Below, one piece after another: positions 25,854 to 34,056 of a DNA stretch of 64,000 bases. The notes below the pieces were generated by a model. That model was given only the letters and a program-made list of their open reading frames with translations. It made no database searches and was not told the DNA's origin. The translations under genes and the position numbers were made by a program. Source of the stretch: Rhizomonospora bruguierae (GTDB lineage: Bacteria > Actinomycetota > Actinomycetes > Mycobacteriales > Micromonosporaceae); NCBI RefSeq assembly GCF_018397995.1, contig NZ_BBQH01000079.1, positions 1-64,000 on the forward strand. The letters run 5' to 3'. How positions within the stretch are numbered: position 1 is the first letter of the stretch; each line of letters starts with the position of its first letter.

Positions 25854-26924
25854 GTGAGTGTCGCGCTGGTGACCGGATCCGGGGGACTGATCGGCTCGGA
25901 GGCGGCGCGCCACTTCGCCGGCCTGGGCCTGGAGGTCGTCGGCATCGACAACGACATGCGTCGCGAATTCTTCGGCGCCGAGGCGTCCACCGCCTGGAAC
26001 GTCCGCCGCCTCGCCGCCGACCTGGGCCCCGCCTACACCCACCTGGACGCCGACATCCGGGACCGGCCCGCGCTGGCGGAGATCTTCAAGCGGTACGGCC
26101 GGGACATCGCCGTCGTGATCCACACCGCCGCGCAGCCGTCGCACGACTGGGCCCTCCGCGACCCGTACACGGATTTCGACGTCAACGCCGGCGGCACGCT
26201 GAACATCCTGCAGAACGTGCGCGACCACTGCCCCGAGGCCCCGGTCATCCACTGCTCCACCAACAAGGTCTATGGCGATCGGCCGAACAGTCTGCCCCTG
26301 GTCGAGCGGGAGACCCGCTGGGAGATCGAGCCGGGTCACCCGTACGAGGGCGGCATCACCGAGGACATGTCCATCGACGCCTGTCTGCACTCGGTGTTCG
26401 GCGCCTCCAAGGTCGCCGCCGACGTGATGGTCCAGGAGTACGGCCGCTACTTCGGCATCCGCACCGTGTGCTTCCGGGGCGGCACGCTGACCGGCCCGGC
26501 GCATTCCGCCACCGAACTGCACGGATACCTGGCGTACGTGATGCGCTGCAACATGGAGCGGCGCACGTACAAGATCTTCGGGTACAAGGGCAAGATGGTC
26601 CGGGACGCCATCCACAGCTCCGATGTGGTCTCCGCGTTCGAGCAGTTCTTCCGCGCCCCCCGGGTCGCCGCCGTCTACAACCTCGGCGGCGGGCGGCACT
26701 CGAACGCCTCCCACCTGGAGGCGTTCGCGCTGGCAGAGAAGATCACCGGGCACGAGATGATCACCGAGTACCAAGAGGCGAACCGGGTCGGCGACCACCA
26801 GTGGTGGATCGGTTCCAACGCCGCGTTCCAGCGCGACTATCCGCGGTGGAAGCAGCGGTACGACATCCCGATGATCCTCCAGGAGATCTACGAGGCGAAC
26901 GCCGGGACGTGGGTGCCGGCGTGA
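25854..26924 (+). CDS. NAD-dependent sugar epimerase (CDP-paratose 2-epimerase-like)
   Basis: 356 residues, extended SDR family. The Rossmann motif [11 protein letters not shown] is at the start and an acidic NAD-binding residue lies in [21 protein letters not shown] is typical of CDP-tyvelose/paratose epimerases. The catalytic Tyr-x3-Lys is not in the classic YxxxK form, but [10 protein letters not shown] occupies that place, as in CDP-paratose epimerase relatives. It likely makes an activated sugar for a surface polysaccharide. The GTG at 25854 has GGGAG 6 bases upstream. TATGCT at 25811-25816 may be the -10. The gene overlaps the glycosyltransferase by 4 bases, so they probably act together. 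Confidence 0.85.
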   Translation: MSVALVTGSGGLIGSEAARHFAGLGLEVVGIDNDMRREFFGAEASTAWNVRRLAADLGPAYTHLDADIRDRPALAEIFKRYGRDIAVVIHTAAQPSHDWALRDPYTDFDVNAGGTLNILQNVRDHCPEAPVIHCSTNKVYGDRPNSLPLVERETRWEIEPGHPYEGGITEDMSIDACLHSVFGASKVAADVMVQEYGRYFGIRTVCFRGGTLTGPAHSATELHGYLAYVMRCNMERRTYKIFGYKGKMVRDAIHSSDVVSAFEQFFRAPRVAAVYNLGGGRHSNASHLEAFALAEKITGHEMITEYQEANRVGDHQWWIGSNAAFQRDYPRWKQRYDIPMILQEIYEANAGTWVPA

Positions 26925-27727
26925 TCTGGCTGGGCAAGCGGAACGTCCTCGGCGTGCTGGTCGACGCCGTGGACTACGAGGCCGCGACCGCCCAGGTGCT
27001 GTCCGCCGCCCGGGAGCACCGCCCGCTGGCGCTGACCGCGCTGGCCGTGCACGGCGTGATGACCGGGGTCCTGGACCGCGCCCACAACGCCCGGCTCAAC
27101 TCCTTCGACCTGGTCACCCCGGACGGTCAGCCCGTCCGCTGGGCGCTGAACCTGCTGCACAGCGCCAAGCTCCGGGACCGGGTCTACGGCCCCACGCTGA
27201 CCCTGAAGGTGCTCGAGGGCTGCGCCGCCGAAGGGCTGCCGGTCTACCTGTACGGCTCCACCGGCGAGACCCTCGAACGCCTGACGCCGAGGCTCCAGCG
27301 GATGTTCCCCGCCCTCAAGATCGCCGGGGTGGAGGCGTCGAAGTTCCGGCAGGTCCAGCCCGGCGAGGACGAGCAGATCGCCGAGCGGATCAAGGGGTCC
27401 GGCGCCCGCGTGGTCCTGGTCGGCCTCGGCTGCCCGCGCCAGGAGGTCTTCGCGTACGCGATGCGCCCCCTGCTGGACATGCCGCTCATGGCGGTCGGCG
27501 CCGCCTTCGACTATCACGCGGGCCAACTGCGCCACCCGCCCGGCTGGATGCAGCGCGCCGGCCTCGAATGGCTGTGGCGCCTCGGCCTGGAACCGCGCCG
27601 GCTCTGGCGCCGGTACGTGGTGCTCAACCCGGTGTACCTGGCCCGCCTCGGCGCCCAGAAGACGAAACTGTGGGACGCCGAGCCGCCCGCGCCGTCCGAC
27701 GAGCGTCCCTCCACGTTCAGCGTGTGA
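26921..27727 (+). CDS. WecG/TagA/CpsF-family glycosyltransferase
   Basis: 268 residues. Features of the GT26 family are present: [10 protein letters not shown] followed by [18 protein letters not shown] (the catalytic Asp region), then [29 protein letters not shown] and [20 protein letters not shown], with the C-terminal [20 protein letters not shown] typical of a membrane-contacting tail. These enzymes add a sugar to a lipid-linked intermediate in teichoic-acid, capsule or exopolysaccharide synthesis. The GTG overlaps the epimerase stop (GTGA). The exact sugar is unknown. Confidence 0.9.
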   Translation: MIWLGKRNVLGVLVDAVDYEAATAQVLSAAREHRPLALTALAVHGVMTGVLDRAHNARLNSFDLVTPDGQPVRWALNLLHSAKLRDRVYGPTLTLKVLEGCAAEGLPVYLYGSTGETLERLTPRLQRMFPALKIAGVEASKFRQVQPGEDEQIAERIKGSGARVVLVGLGCPRQEVFAYAMRPLLDMPLMAVGAAFDYHAGQLRHPPGWMQRAGLEWLWRLGLEPRRLWRRYVVLNPVYLARLGAQKTKLWDAEPPAPSDERPSTFSV

Positions 27728-27790
27728 CGCGGCGCACCTGAGCGCCGGCCCGCCGCCCGCGTCCGCGCGGTTCGAGGTGGAGGACGGGTA

Positions 27791-27824
27791 GCGGCCCCGG
27801 TACGCGGGGGTGCACCGGGGCCGC
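27791..27824. terminator. Bidirectional terminator
   Basis: GCGGCCCCGGT (27791-27801) and ACCGGGGCCGC (27814-27824) form a perfect 11-bp stem between the convergent glycosyltransferase and subtilisin genes. There is no T-run. Confidence 0.7.
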
Positions 27825-27857
27825 CGTCGACCTCCCCAGGTCGGGTACCGGTCCGGC

Positions 27858-29462
27858 CTAGGCGGTCAGGGTCCAACTGTCGAGGGTGCCCGTGTACACC
27901 CGGTACACGTCCTGCACCTGGAGCCGCCAGGTGCCGTCCGCCGCCTCGCTGGACAGGTTCACCGGGTACGTCGTGTTGACGTTGCTCGCGCTGTCCGACA
28001 GGTTGCTGTTCTTGAGCCGGTAGCTGGAGCCGTCCGGCGCGAGCAGGTTGATGACCAGGTCACCCCGGTAGGTGTGCCGGATGTTCACCGCCACCGTCGA
28101 GGTCGCCGAGGCGGCCCGGCCGCAGCCGGAGATCGTGATGGCGCTGGTCACGGCGGCACCGGCGTCGGGGATGGCCACGCCGGTGGCGTTGGTGCCGGTG
28201 CAGCCGGTCGGCGGCGGGGGCGGGGGCGGCGTGGTGCCGCCGGAGCCCACGTAGAGCAGCTTGTTCGGGGTGCCGGTGCCGGCGTTGGTCACGTGGTCGC
28301 TGGTCGCGTTGGCCACCATCGCGTCCCGGACCTGCTGCGGCGTCCAGCCGGGGTTCGCCTCCAGCAGCAGCGCGGCCGCGCCGACCACGTGCGGCGTGGC
28401 CATCGAGGTCCCGCTGATCGTGTTGGTCGCGGTGTCGCTGGTGTACCAGGACGACGTGATGTTCACGCCCGGCGCCAGGATGTCGAGGCAGGTGCCGTAG
28501 TTGGAGAAGCTGGCCGCCGCGTCGTTGCTCTGCGTCGCACCGACCGTGATCGCCTCGGGCACCCGGGCCGGCGAGGTGGTGCAGGCGTTCTGCCGCACGC
28601 CGAGGGCGTTGCCGTTGCCGGCCGCGATCCCGTAGGTGATCCCGGCGGCGATGGAGCGGCTGACCGCCGCGTCGAGGGTGCTGTCGGTGCCGCCGCCGAG
28701 GCTCATGTTCGCCACGGCCGGCTTGATCGCGTGGGCGGTCACCCAGTCGATGCCGGCGACGACCTGGGCGGTGGTCCCGCTGCCGGAGCAGTTGAGGACC
28801 CGCACGCCGACGAGCGCGACGTCCTTGGCGACGCCGTAGTCCTTGCCGCCGACGGTGCCGGCCACGTGCGTGCCGTGCCCGTTGCAGTCGTCGGCGGTAC
28901 CGCCGGAGACGGCGTCGAAGCCGCTCGTGGCGCGCCCGGCGAACTGGCTGTGGCTGAACCGGATGCCGGTGTCGATGATGTACGCGTGCACGCCCACCCC
29001 GCTGGTCGGGTACGTGTACGAGTTGTCCAGCGGCAGGTCCCGCTGGTCGATCCGGTCCAGTCCCCAGGACGGCGGGTTCGCCTGGGTGCCCAGCGCGTGC
29101 AGGACGTGGTTCTGCTCGACGTAGGCCACCGCCGGGTCGGCGGCGATGCGCGCCGCCTGGGTGGCGTTCCCGCTGATCTCGAAGCCGCGCAGCGCGGCGC
29201 TGTACGTGCGGGCGACCGCGCCGCCGTGCCGGCGGGTGAGATCGCCCGCGGTCGAGGCGACCCGGCTCCGGTCAACGGCGGCGTCCTTGAACACCACCAG
29301 GTAGCTGTTCGGCACCGCCTCGGCGCCGCCCGCGTTGCGGATCTCCCCGTGCGGCGGCTCGGCGGACGCCGGGGTGCCGGCCAGGGCCGTCACCAGGGCG
29401 GTGACGGTGGTGGCCAGTCCCCATAGGATCGTGCGTCTGGTGGACGCGGTCGGGAGCGTCAT
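27858..29462 (-). CDS. Secreted subtilisin-family serine protease with P-domain
   Basis: 534 residues. There is a twin-arginine-like signal (STRRTILWGLATTVTALVTAL, cleavage after ASA), an I9 inhibitor prodomain (SYLVVFKDAAVDRSRV), then an S8 catalytic domain of proteinase K/aqualysin type. Its catalytic residues are Asp in YIIDTGI, His in NGHGTHVAGT and Ser in GTSMATPHVVG. A Pro linker leads to a C-terminal proprotein-convertase P-domain (VNIRHTYRGDLVINLLAPDG and TWRLQVQDVYRVYTGTLDSW). The enzyme digests proteins outside the cell. The ATG at 29462 directly follows GGGGAG. A 13-bp inverted repeat lies in the leader. Confidence 0.95.
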   Translation of the reverse strand: MTLPTASTRRTILWGLATTVTALVTALAGTPASAEPPHGEIRNAGGAEAVPNSYLVVFKDAAVDRSRVASTAGDLTRRHGGAVARTYSAALRGFEISGNATQAARIAADPAVAYVEQNHVLHALGTQANPPSWGLDRIDQRDLPLDNSYTYPTSGVGVHAYIIDTGIRFSHSQFAGRATSGFDAVSGGTADDCNGHGTHVAGTVGGKDYGVAKDVALVGVRVLNCSGSGTTAQVVAGIDWVTAHAIKPAVANMSLGGGTDSTLDAAVSRSIAAGITYGIAAGNGNALGVRQNACTTSPARVPEAITVGATQSNDAAASFSNYGTCLDILAPGVNITSSWYTSDTATNTISGTSMATPHVVGAAALLLEANPGWTPQQVRDAMVANATSDHVTNAGTGTPNKLLYVGSGGTTPPPPPPPTGCTGTNATGVAIPDAGAAVTSAITISGCGRAASATSTVAVNIRHTYRGDLVINLLAPDGSSYRLKNSNLSDSASNVNTTYPVNLSSEAADGTWRLQVQDVYRVYTGTLDSWTLTA

Positions 29463-29474
29463 CTCCCCTTCTCC

Positions 29475-29545
29475 CCTCTGATCGGCCCTGGCCGCGGCCG
29501 CGCTCGTGGCACTGGCCGGTGGACGGGGGTTTGGCCGATCAGAGG
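29475..29545 (-). repeat. 13-bp inverted repeat in the subtilisin leader
   Basis: CCTCTGATCGGCC (29475-29487) and GGCCGATCAGAGG (29533-29545) are perfect inverted copies separated by 45 bases. The near arm is 13 bases from the protease ATG and abuts its ribosome site, so an RNA stem could affect translation. It could also be an operator. Confidence 0.55.
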
Positions 29546-29701
29546 ACAGGTTATGGGTCGAACGACCGACCAAGGCAGAGCTGCAAATGCATAGATCACG
29601 TCACTACGGACAATTTGGTTGGCCCCTAGGGGAGCCCGGCGAGGGGTACGCCAGGGAGCCCCCCGGATGCCGACGAACCCGCATGGGTGCAGGCTGTGTC
29701 C

Positions 29702-30268
29702 ATGACCGCCGACCTGCTCGTGCTCAGCGTCTGTGCCGCGTGGACGGGCGCCGCCCTGCTCGCCGGCGCGCTGCCGCAGACCCGCACCGCCTGCGCGCTG
29801 CGCCGCCGCACGCGCTGGCTCTCGGCCCTGGTCGCGGCCGGGGGGACCGGGGTGGTCCTGGTGCTGGCCGCCGGCGCGGCAACCGGGGTGACCGGCGCCC
29901 GAGCGCTGCTGCTCGGCGCCCCCGCCGCCCTGGCCGGCGCGACCGCCTTCGCGCTGCTGGCCCGGGTCCGGTCCTACGCCGACGCGTTCACCACCGCCCC
30001 GGCGGCACCGGCCAGCCCGGGGCTGCGCGCGGCCGCCGCCCGCCCGCTGCTCGCGGCGCCCATCCAGGTGACGGCGCTCGCCGCGTTCGGTGTGGCGGCA
30101 AGCACGCTCGGCCCGCACCCGCTGGTCGGACTGGGTGTCGCGGGAACGCTTGTCGCGGCGGCCGGGCTGGCCACCGCGATCGGCCACTCGGTGCGGCACA
30201 GCATCCTCGCCGAGGGTGCGCTGCGCCTCGCGCCCGCGCGGGTGGCGATCCGGCCGCTCAGCCGGTAA
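29702..30268 (+). CDS. Membrane protein of unknown function
   Basis: 188 residues with about five hydrophobic helices (for example LLVLSVCAAWTGAALLAGAL, ALVAAGGTGVVLVLAAGAA and LVGLGVAGTLVAAAGLATAI) separated by short basic loops. It starts with ATG at 29702; an in-frame GTG at 29687 is possible. No family is recognised. It stands alone between the subtilisin and the XRE module. Confidence 0.6.
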   Translation: MTADLLVLSVCAAWTGAALLAGALPQTRTACALRRRTRWLSALVAAGGTGVVLVLAAGAATGVTGARALLLGAPAALAGATAFALLARVRSYADAFTTAPAAPASPGLRAAAARPLLAAPIQVTALAAFGVAASTLGPHPLVGLGVAGTLVAAAGLATAIGHSVRHSILAEGALRLAPARVAIRPLSR

Positions 30269-30377
30269 CGGCTCGCCGGATTCACGCCGCGACGCCCGGA
30301 ACGCGACGCCGGAGTCGACCCGGAGCGGCGTGGCCGGAGTCGACGCGGGGCCGCTCGACGGAGGTGACGCCGGGGCG

Positions 30378-30770
30378 TCAGCGGCGGAGGGCCTCCTGCT
30401 CGTACAGCAACTCCAGGATCGACCGGGCGGCCTCGAACCAGCGGTCCAGCCACGCCTGGTCGGGGGCGATGCCCTTGGGGGGCAGTTCGAGCAGCAGGCC
30501 GCGCAGCAGCGGGTGGTCCGCCATCGTCCCGGTCGGCGCCGGCGAGTCCAGCCAGTCCGCCGGCGGGTACCCGGGCTCCGCCAGCCCGTCCATCGACAAC
30601 GACGGCAGCATCGAGGGCTCCATGCCCGGCCCCCCACCGTTGCGCGGACCGGCGGCCGAATCGGCACCGTCCGGCCCGTCCCGGCGCACTCCGCGGTAGT
30701 CGTTCAGCGGTGCCGCGAACCGATCCTGGGCCATCGGGCCGGTTCCGAGATTCTCCGGGCCGATCGTCAT
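30378..30770 (-). CDS. Conserved hypothetical protein downstream of the XRE/DUF397 pair
   Basis: 130 residues. The first half is Gly/Pro/Asp-rich and probably disordered. The second half has a compact helical part, DHPLLRGLLLELPPKGIAPD followed by WLDRWFEAARSILELLYEQE. The ATG at 30770 follows GAGGA. It lies 117 bases after DUF397 on the same strand and may be co-transcribed. I do not recognise a function. Confidence 0.6.
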   Translation of the reverse strand: MTIGPENLGTGPMAQDRFAAPLNDYRGVRRDGPDGADSAAGPRNGGGPGMEPSMLPSLSMDGLAEPGYPPADWLDSPAPTGTMADHPLLRGLLLELPPKGIAPDQAWLDRWFEAARSILELLYEQEALRR

Positions 30771-30887
30771 GCGTCCTCGCCTGCCTCTGCTCGCCGAAAG
30801 CCGCGCGGCCGGGCCGAGGGCCGCACCGCCCGGTACAACGAGGCGGCGGGCCGCTCGGCCACGGGAGCAACCGGATCAGTCAGACAA

Positions 30888-31112
30888 TCAGAGGTCGAAC
30901 TCGCCGTCCTTGGCGCCGTCGACGAACGCGTCCCACTCGTCGGGCGTGAAGATCAGCGCGGGTCCGGTCGGGTTCTTCGAGTCCCGGACGGCGATCGCAC
31001 CCGAGACAAACGCCACCTCGACGCAGTTGTCGCAGTTGGGTCCGCTTCGGGTACTCTTGCGCCACACGGCCTGATCTAGGTCGATCCGGTATCCTTTGCT
31101 CGTAACTTCCAC
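30888..31112 (-). CDS. DUF397 protein
   Basis: 74 residues of the DUF397 family: WRKSTRSGPNCDNCVEVAF, VRDSKNPTGPALIFTPDEW and FVDGAKDGEFDL are the family hallmarks. DUF397 genes in actinomycetes almost always sit beside a WhiJ/Scr1-type XRE regulator, and the pair behaves as a regulator with a small partner that can influence development. The GTG at 31112 has GAGGAG 5 bases upstream. The gene overlaps the 3' end of the XRE gene by 37 bases in another frame. Confidence 0.9.
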   Translation of the reverse strand: MEVTSKGYRIDLDQAVWRKSTRSGPNCDNCVEVAFVSGAIAVRDSKNPTGPALIFTPDEWDAFVDGAKDGEFDL

Positions 31113-31957
31113 AATGGCTCCTCAGCGAGTCTTGTCAGAATGGCTTCGGACTCCCGCGGTGGCCGAGCCGCCCGCTGGATGTTCTCGAAGATGAACTCGT
31201 ACTTGCGCAGTTCCTCCGCCTTCTCCAGGAAGAGGCCGCCGGTGGCGTTCTCGGCGAACACCACGCTCGGGTCACCCGCCTCGGGAAAATCGAGGATGGC
31301 GAACGTCCCATCCATCCCGGCGTGCGCGCCCACCTCGAACGGCAGCACCTGAAGCGTCACGTTCGGCAGGCCGGCGGCCCGGGCCAACCGGCGGATCTGG
31401 TCACGCATGACCTCGTCCCCACCGACCGGCCGGCTCAGCACCGCCTCGTCGAGCACGACCCAGGCGTTGATCGGATCGTCCTGGGACAGTAACGACTGGC
31501 GACCCAATCGGACGCGCACCCGGCGCTCCACCTCATCGTCGGAGATGTCGGGGCGGGCGGCACGGATCATCGCACCGGCATACGCCTCCGTCTGCAGCAG
31601 GCCGGGCACGACCTGCTGCTCGTACGCCCGGACGGAGCCCGCCGCCGCCTCCAAGCCCACATATGCGCCGGTGAGCACCGCGCTGTACGGGTGCCACCAG
31701 CCCTTCTGCCGAGCCTCCCGGGCGATCTGAACCAGTTCCTCGCATTCCTCGCCCGTGACGCCGTAGATACCGAGCATGTCCCGGACATCCCTCGGGGTCG
31801 CGCTCGTGTGGCCGGTCTCGATGCGGGAGACCTTGGACGCCGAGCACTCCAGGCGGTCGGCCACCGTCTCGATCGTGATGCCGACCGCCTCGCGGCGGCG
31901 GCGCAGTTCGGCGCCGAGGCGGCGTCGCCTGATCGTGGGACTACGGCGGTCGGTCAC
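31076..31957 (-). CDS. XRE-family regulator with DUF5753 (Scr1/WhiJ type)
   Basis: 293 residues. An N-terminal helix-turn-helix (RLGAELRRRREAVGITIETV, ADRLECSASKVSRIETGHTS) is followed by a DUF5753 ligand-sensing domain (YEQQVVPGLLQTEAYA, RVRLGRQSLL, WVVLDEAVLSRPVGG and FEVGAHAGMDGTFAILDFPE). This is the standard architecture of the many actinomycete regulators paired with DUF397 proteins. The GTG at 31957 has GGAGG upstream. The following DUF397 gene overlaps its end. A long non-coding leader with inverted repeats precedes it. Confidence 0.92.
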   Translation of the reverse strand: MTDRRSPTIRRRRLGAELRRRREAVGITIETVADRLECSASKVSRIETGHTSATPRDVRDMLGIYGVTGEECEELVQIAREARQKGWWHPYSAVLTGAYVGLEAAAGSVRAYEQQVVPGLLQTEAYAGAMIRAARPDISDDEVERRVRVRLGRQSLLSQDDPINAWVVLDEAVLSRPVGGDEVMRDQIRRLARAAGLPNVTLQVLPFEVGAHAGMDGTFAILDFPEAGDPSVVFAENATGGLFLEKAEELRKYEFIFENIQRAARPPRESEAILTRLAEEPLWKLRAKDTGST

Positions 31958-32534
31958 CGGAAACCTCCACGGATGCCGGAGGGCATGGTGCACGATGAAG
32001 GGGCCCTCGCCGCTGCGCCGGTTTGGGCCGGATCGACCGTCGCCAGCGCACGGTCGGCTGGCACGGACTGACGCGTCGATCCGCGGAGCGCGATCAGTGT
32101 GCCGACGAGACCGCGACGCATCAACCCGAGCGCGACCGCGGTGACGGCGGTCGAGGGACACCTTCCCCATGCAAGTTGCATTGATCCTACGATTCCGGCA
32201 GGCTGTCCGTACGGTATGGATCACGCACCGTTTCCGAGTCCACCCGCGAATGCTGATGTAACCGTCCATACCGGGCACGGACTCCGGGCGGGCACTCCGG
32301 TCTCGACGGCCGGCAGGGGTCACCGGATCTATCTCAATAACGATTTGGCTGATCTCTGGCGCCGGCCGGCGGCGGGCACCGTGGCGGGCATCGCGGCCAC
32401 GTCGCCGGTACGGTGGGTCAGCCGCGCACGCACGGCGGGTTACGGCGCCGTTCTTTGGTACGTGGCCGGCCCTCGGCCGGGTCCGGGCGTAGCCCCCCGA
32501 CGCGCCCGGGCAGTTCTGTGGGACAGGAGTTGAC
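31958..32534. other. Non-coding spacer with inverted repeats
   Basis: This 577-base spacer separates the XRE gene from a divergent small gene. I see no convincing protein. It holds ATGCAAGTTGCAT (32169-32181), two 6-base arms around one base. It also holds a long imperfect inverted repeat with arms at 32205-32220 and 32265-32282, and an AT-richer patch near 32330-32350. These are the best candidates for autoregulatory sites. Confidence 0.5.
32205..32282. repeat. Long imperfect inverted repeat
   Basis: GTCCGTACGGTATGGA (32205-32220) is the reverse complement of TCCATACCGGGCACGGAC (32265-32282), except for a small internal mismatch. That gives 9 plus 6 matched base pairs with a 44-base loop. 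Confidence 0.5.
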
Positions 32535-32837
32535 GTGCTTCCCCGGTCCGGAGACGTCTTACAGATCACCCGCGCGGCGAGCGTCCAGTTCGCCCAACCC
32601 ATGCTCTTCCGCGTCATCCGCGTGCACGACTGGCCGACCTACGACGGCTGGGTCTGGCTGGACGGGTACGAACTCAACGCCGACGGCGAGGCGGTCGACC
32701 GCCGATCCATCTTCGTGCAGATCGGCGGGTTGCGGCAGGTCGGCTCGGCCCCCGACCCGCGCATGCGCAACGCCCGCCAGCCGGCGATCCGCCAGGCCAC
32801 CCGCGGGCCCGGCGCCGCCCGCGTCCACGCGCGCTGA
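32535..32837 (+). CDS. Small conserved hypothetical protein
   Basis: 100 residues beginning MLPRSGDVLQITRAASVQFA, then FRVIRVHDWPTYDGWVWLDGY and RRSIFVQIGGLRQV, which look like an all-beta small domain, with a basic disordered end. The GTG at 32535 has AGGAG five bases upstream. No function is known to me. It is convergent with the PASTA protein, ending four bases before its stop. Confidence 0.65.
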   Translation: MLPRSGDVLQITRAASVQFAQPMLFRVIRVHDWPTYDGWVWLDGYELNADGEAVDRRSIFVQIGGLRQVGSAPDPRMRNARQPAIRQATRGPGAARVHAR

Positions 32838-32841
32838 CGCG

Positions 32842-33849
32842 CTAGCCCGTCGCGGTCGGGGTCGGCGGTGCGGTGGTCGGCGGCTCGGTCGTCACGGTCG
32901 GCTCGACGGTCCGCGGCGGCGTCGCGATGATCAGCGTCACCTCGTCACCCCGGGGCAGCATCGTGCCGGCGGGCGGGTCGGTGCGCACCACGCTGCCCGG
33001 CGGGAAGCCGCCGTTCTCCTCGAAGGCGAGCCGGAAGGTGAGCCCGACGTCGTCCAGCGTGGCCCGGGCGTCCGCCTCGGACAGCCCGACCAGCCGCGGC
33101 ACCACGACCCCCGCCGGGGTGGTCGCGGTCGGCGCCGTCGGCACCTGCGGCTGCGGCTGCGTGGTCTCCGGCAGCGTCGGCGGGGGTGGCGCCGTCGCCG
33201 TCGGCGCGGCGGGTGGGGACGGCTTGTTGCCGCCCTCGCCGAGCAGCAGCCACAACCCGTACCCGAGCACCGCCAGGAGCAGCAGCGCCACCAGCGCGAC
33301 CACGGCCGGTATCCACCACCGCCGGCCCGGCGCGGGCTCCTGCTGCTCGATCCACTCGCGCCGCTCCACCATGGGCTCGCCGCCCGGCCGCGGTATGGGC
33401 GCCCGCGCGGCCCACCCGCCCGCGATCGGCGCCGTCGCGGCCGTCTCCCGGGCCGGCGGCCCGTTCACCACCCGGGTGGCCTCCGGATCGGTCGGCTCGT
33501 CGGCGCCCGAGTACGCCGCGTAGCGCTGCGTCTCGTCGAAAGCCCCGTGCGGCTGGGTTCCGTCGTGAGCCCCGTGCCGTTGGGTCTCGTCGAAAGCCCC
33601 GTGCCGCTGCGTCTCGTCAAAGGCCCCGTGCCGCTGGGTCTCATCGAGGGGGCGGTGCCGCCGGGTCTCGTCGGATGGCCCCGGTGCCACCGGCCCGGGC
33701 TGGGCGGTCTCGTCGCCGGACGGGCCGTGCGGCCGGGCCTCGTCCCTGGCCCGCTCGCCGGTGCCGTCGCGGTCCGCCGCCGGGCCCTGCTCGCCGCCGG
33801 CCGGCTCGGCGTCCTCGCCGCGCCGCTGCCCGCCCTGCTCCTCGCCCAT
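32842..33849 (-). CDS. Membrane protein with one extracellular PASTA domain (no kinase)
   Basis: 335 residues. Residues 1-150 are cytoplasmic, highly charged and disordered, including about five tandem nine-residue units of the type DETQRHGAF (about residues 57-108). One membrane helix (WWIPAVVALVALLLLAVLGYGLWLL) is followed by a Pro/Thr linker and a single PASTA domain (VVVPRLVGLSEADARATLDD, then FPPGSVVRTDPPAGTMLPRG and VTLIIA) with a Pro/Thr tail. PASTA domains bind wall fragments, so it may be a wall sensor or anchor without its own enzyme. The ATG at 33849 is assumed; upstream codons in frame look non-coding. Confidence 0.8.
   Translation of the reverse strand: MGEEQGGQRRGEDAEPAGGEQGPAADRDGTGERARDEARPHGPSGDETAQPGPVAPGPSDETRRHRPLDETQRHGAFDETQRHGAFDETQRHGAHDGTQPHGAFDETQRYAAYSGADEPTDPEATRVVNGPPARETAATAPIAGGWAARAPIPRPGGEPMVERREWIEQQEPAPGRRWWIPAVVALVALLLLAVLGYGLWLLLGEGGNKPSPPAAPTATAPPPPTLPETTQPQPQVPTAPTATTPAGVVVPRLVGLSEADARATLDDVGLTFRLAFEENGGFPPGSVVRTDPPAGTMLPRGDEVTLIIATPPRTVEPTVTTEPPTTAPPTPTATG
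33526..33680 (-). repeat. 27-bp tandem repeats in the PASTA gene
   Basis: Five full 27-bp units (33526, 33553, 33580, 33607 and 33634) and a partial sixth encode the nine-residue repeat. The units differ at several positions, so they are old rather than freshly duplicated. They keep the reading frame. Confidence 0.8.
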
Positions 33850-34056
33850 CGCCTCGCCCCTCCGGCCGGCGCGGGCCGCCACCCGCGGCGCGTCGCCAAA
33901 CCCGACTGTCCGGCTAATGACATCACGACGGGGCACCCGACGGGCGGGACTCGCCGGGCTACGGGCACCGGCCACGGCGGGGGCCGGCAGGCTAGCGGGC
34001 GCGGTGGTGATTCGTCCAACTCGCCCGGCCGGCGGCCGACCGCTACAGTGCCCCGC

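Noticed and set aside
33526-33680. Tandem 27-bp repeats as a CRISPR array
   Set aside because: There are no spacers between units, the units encode protein repeats in frame, and no cas genes are present.
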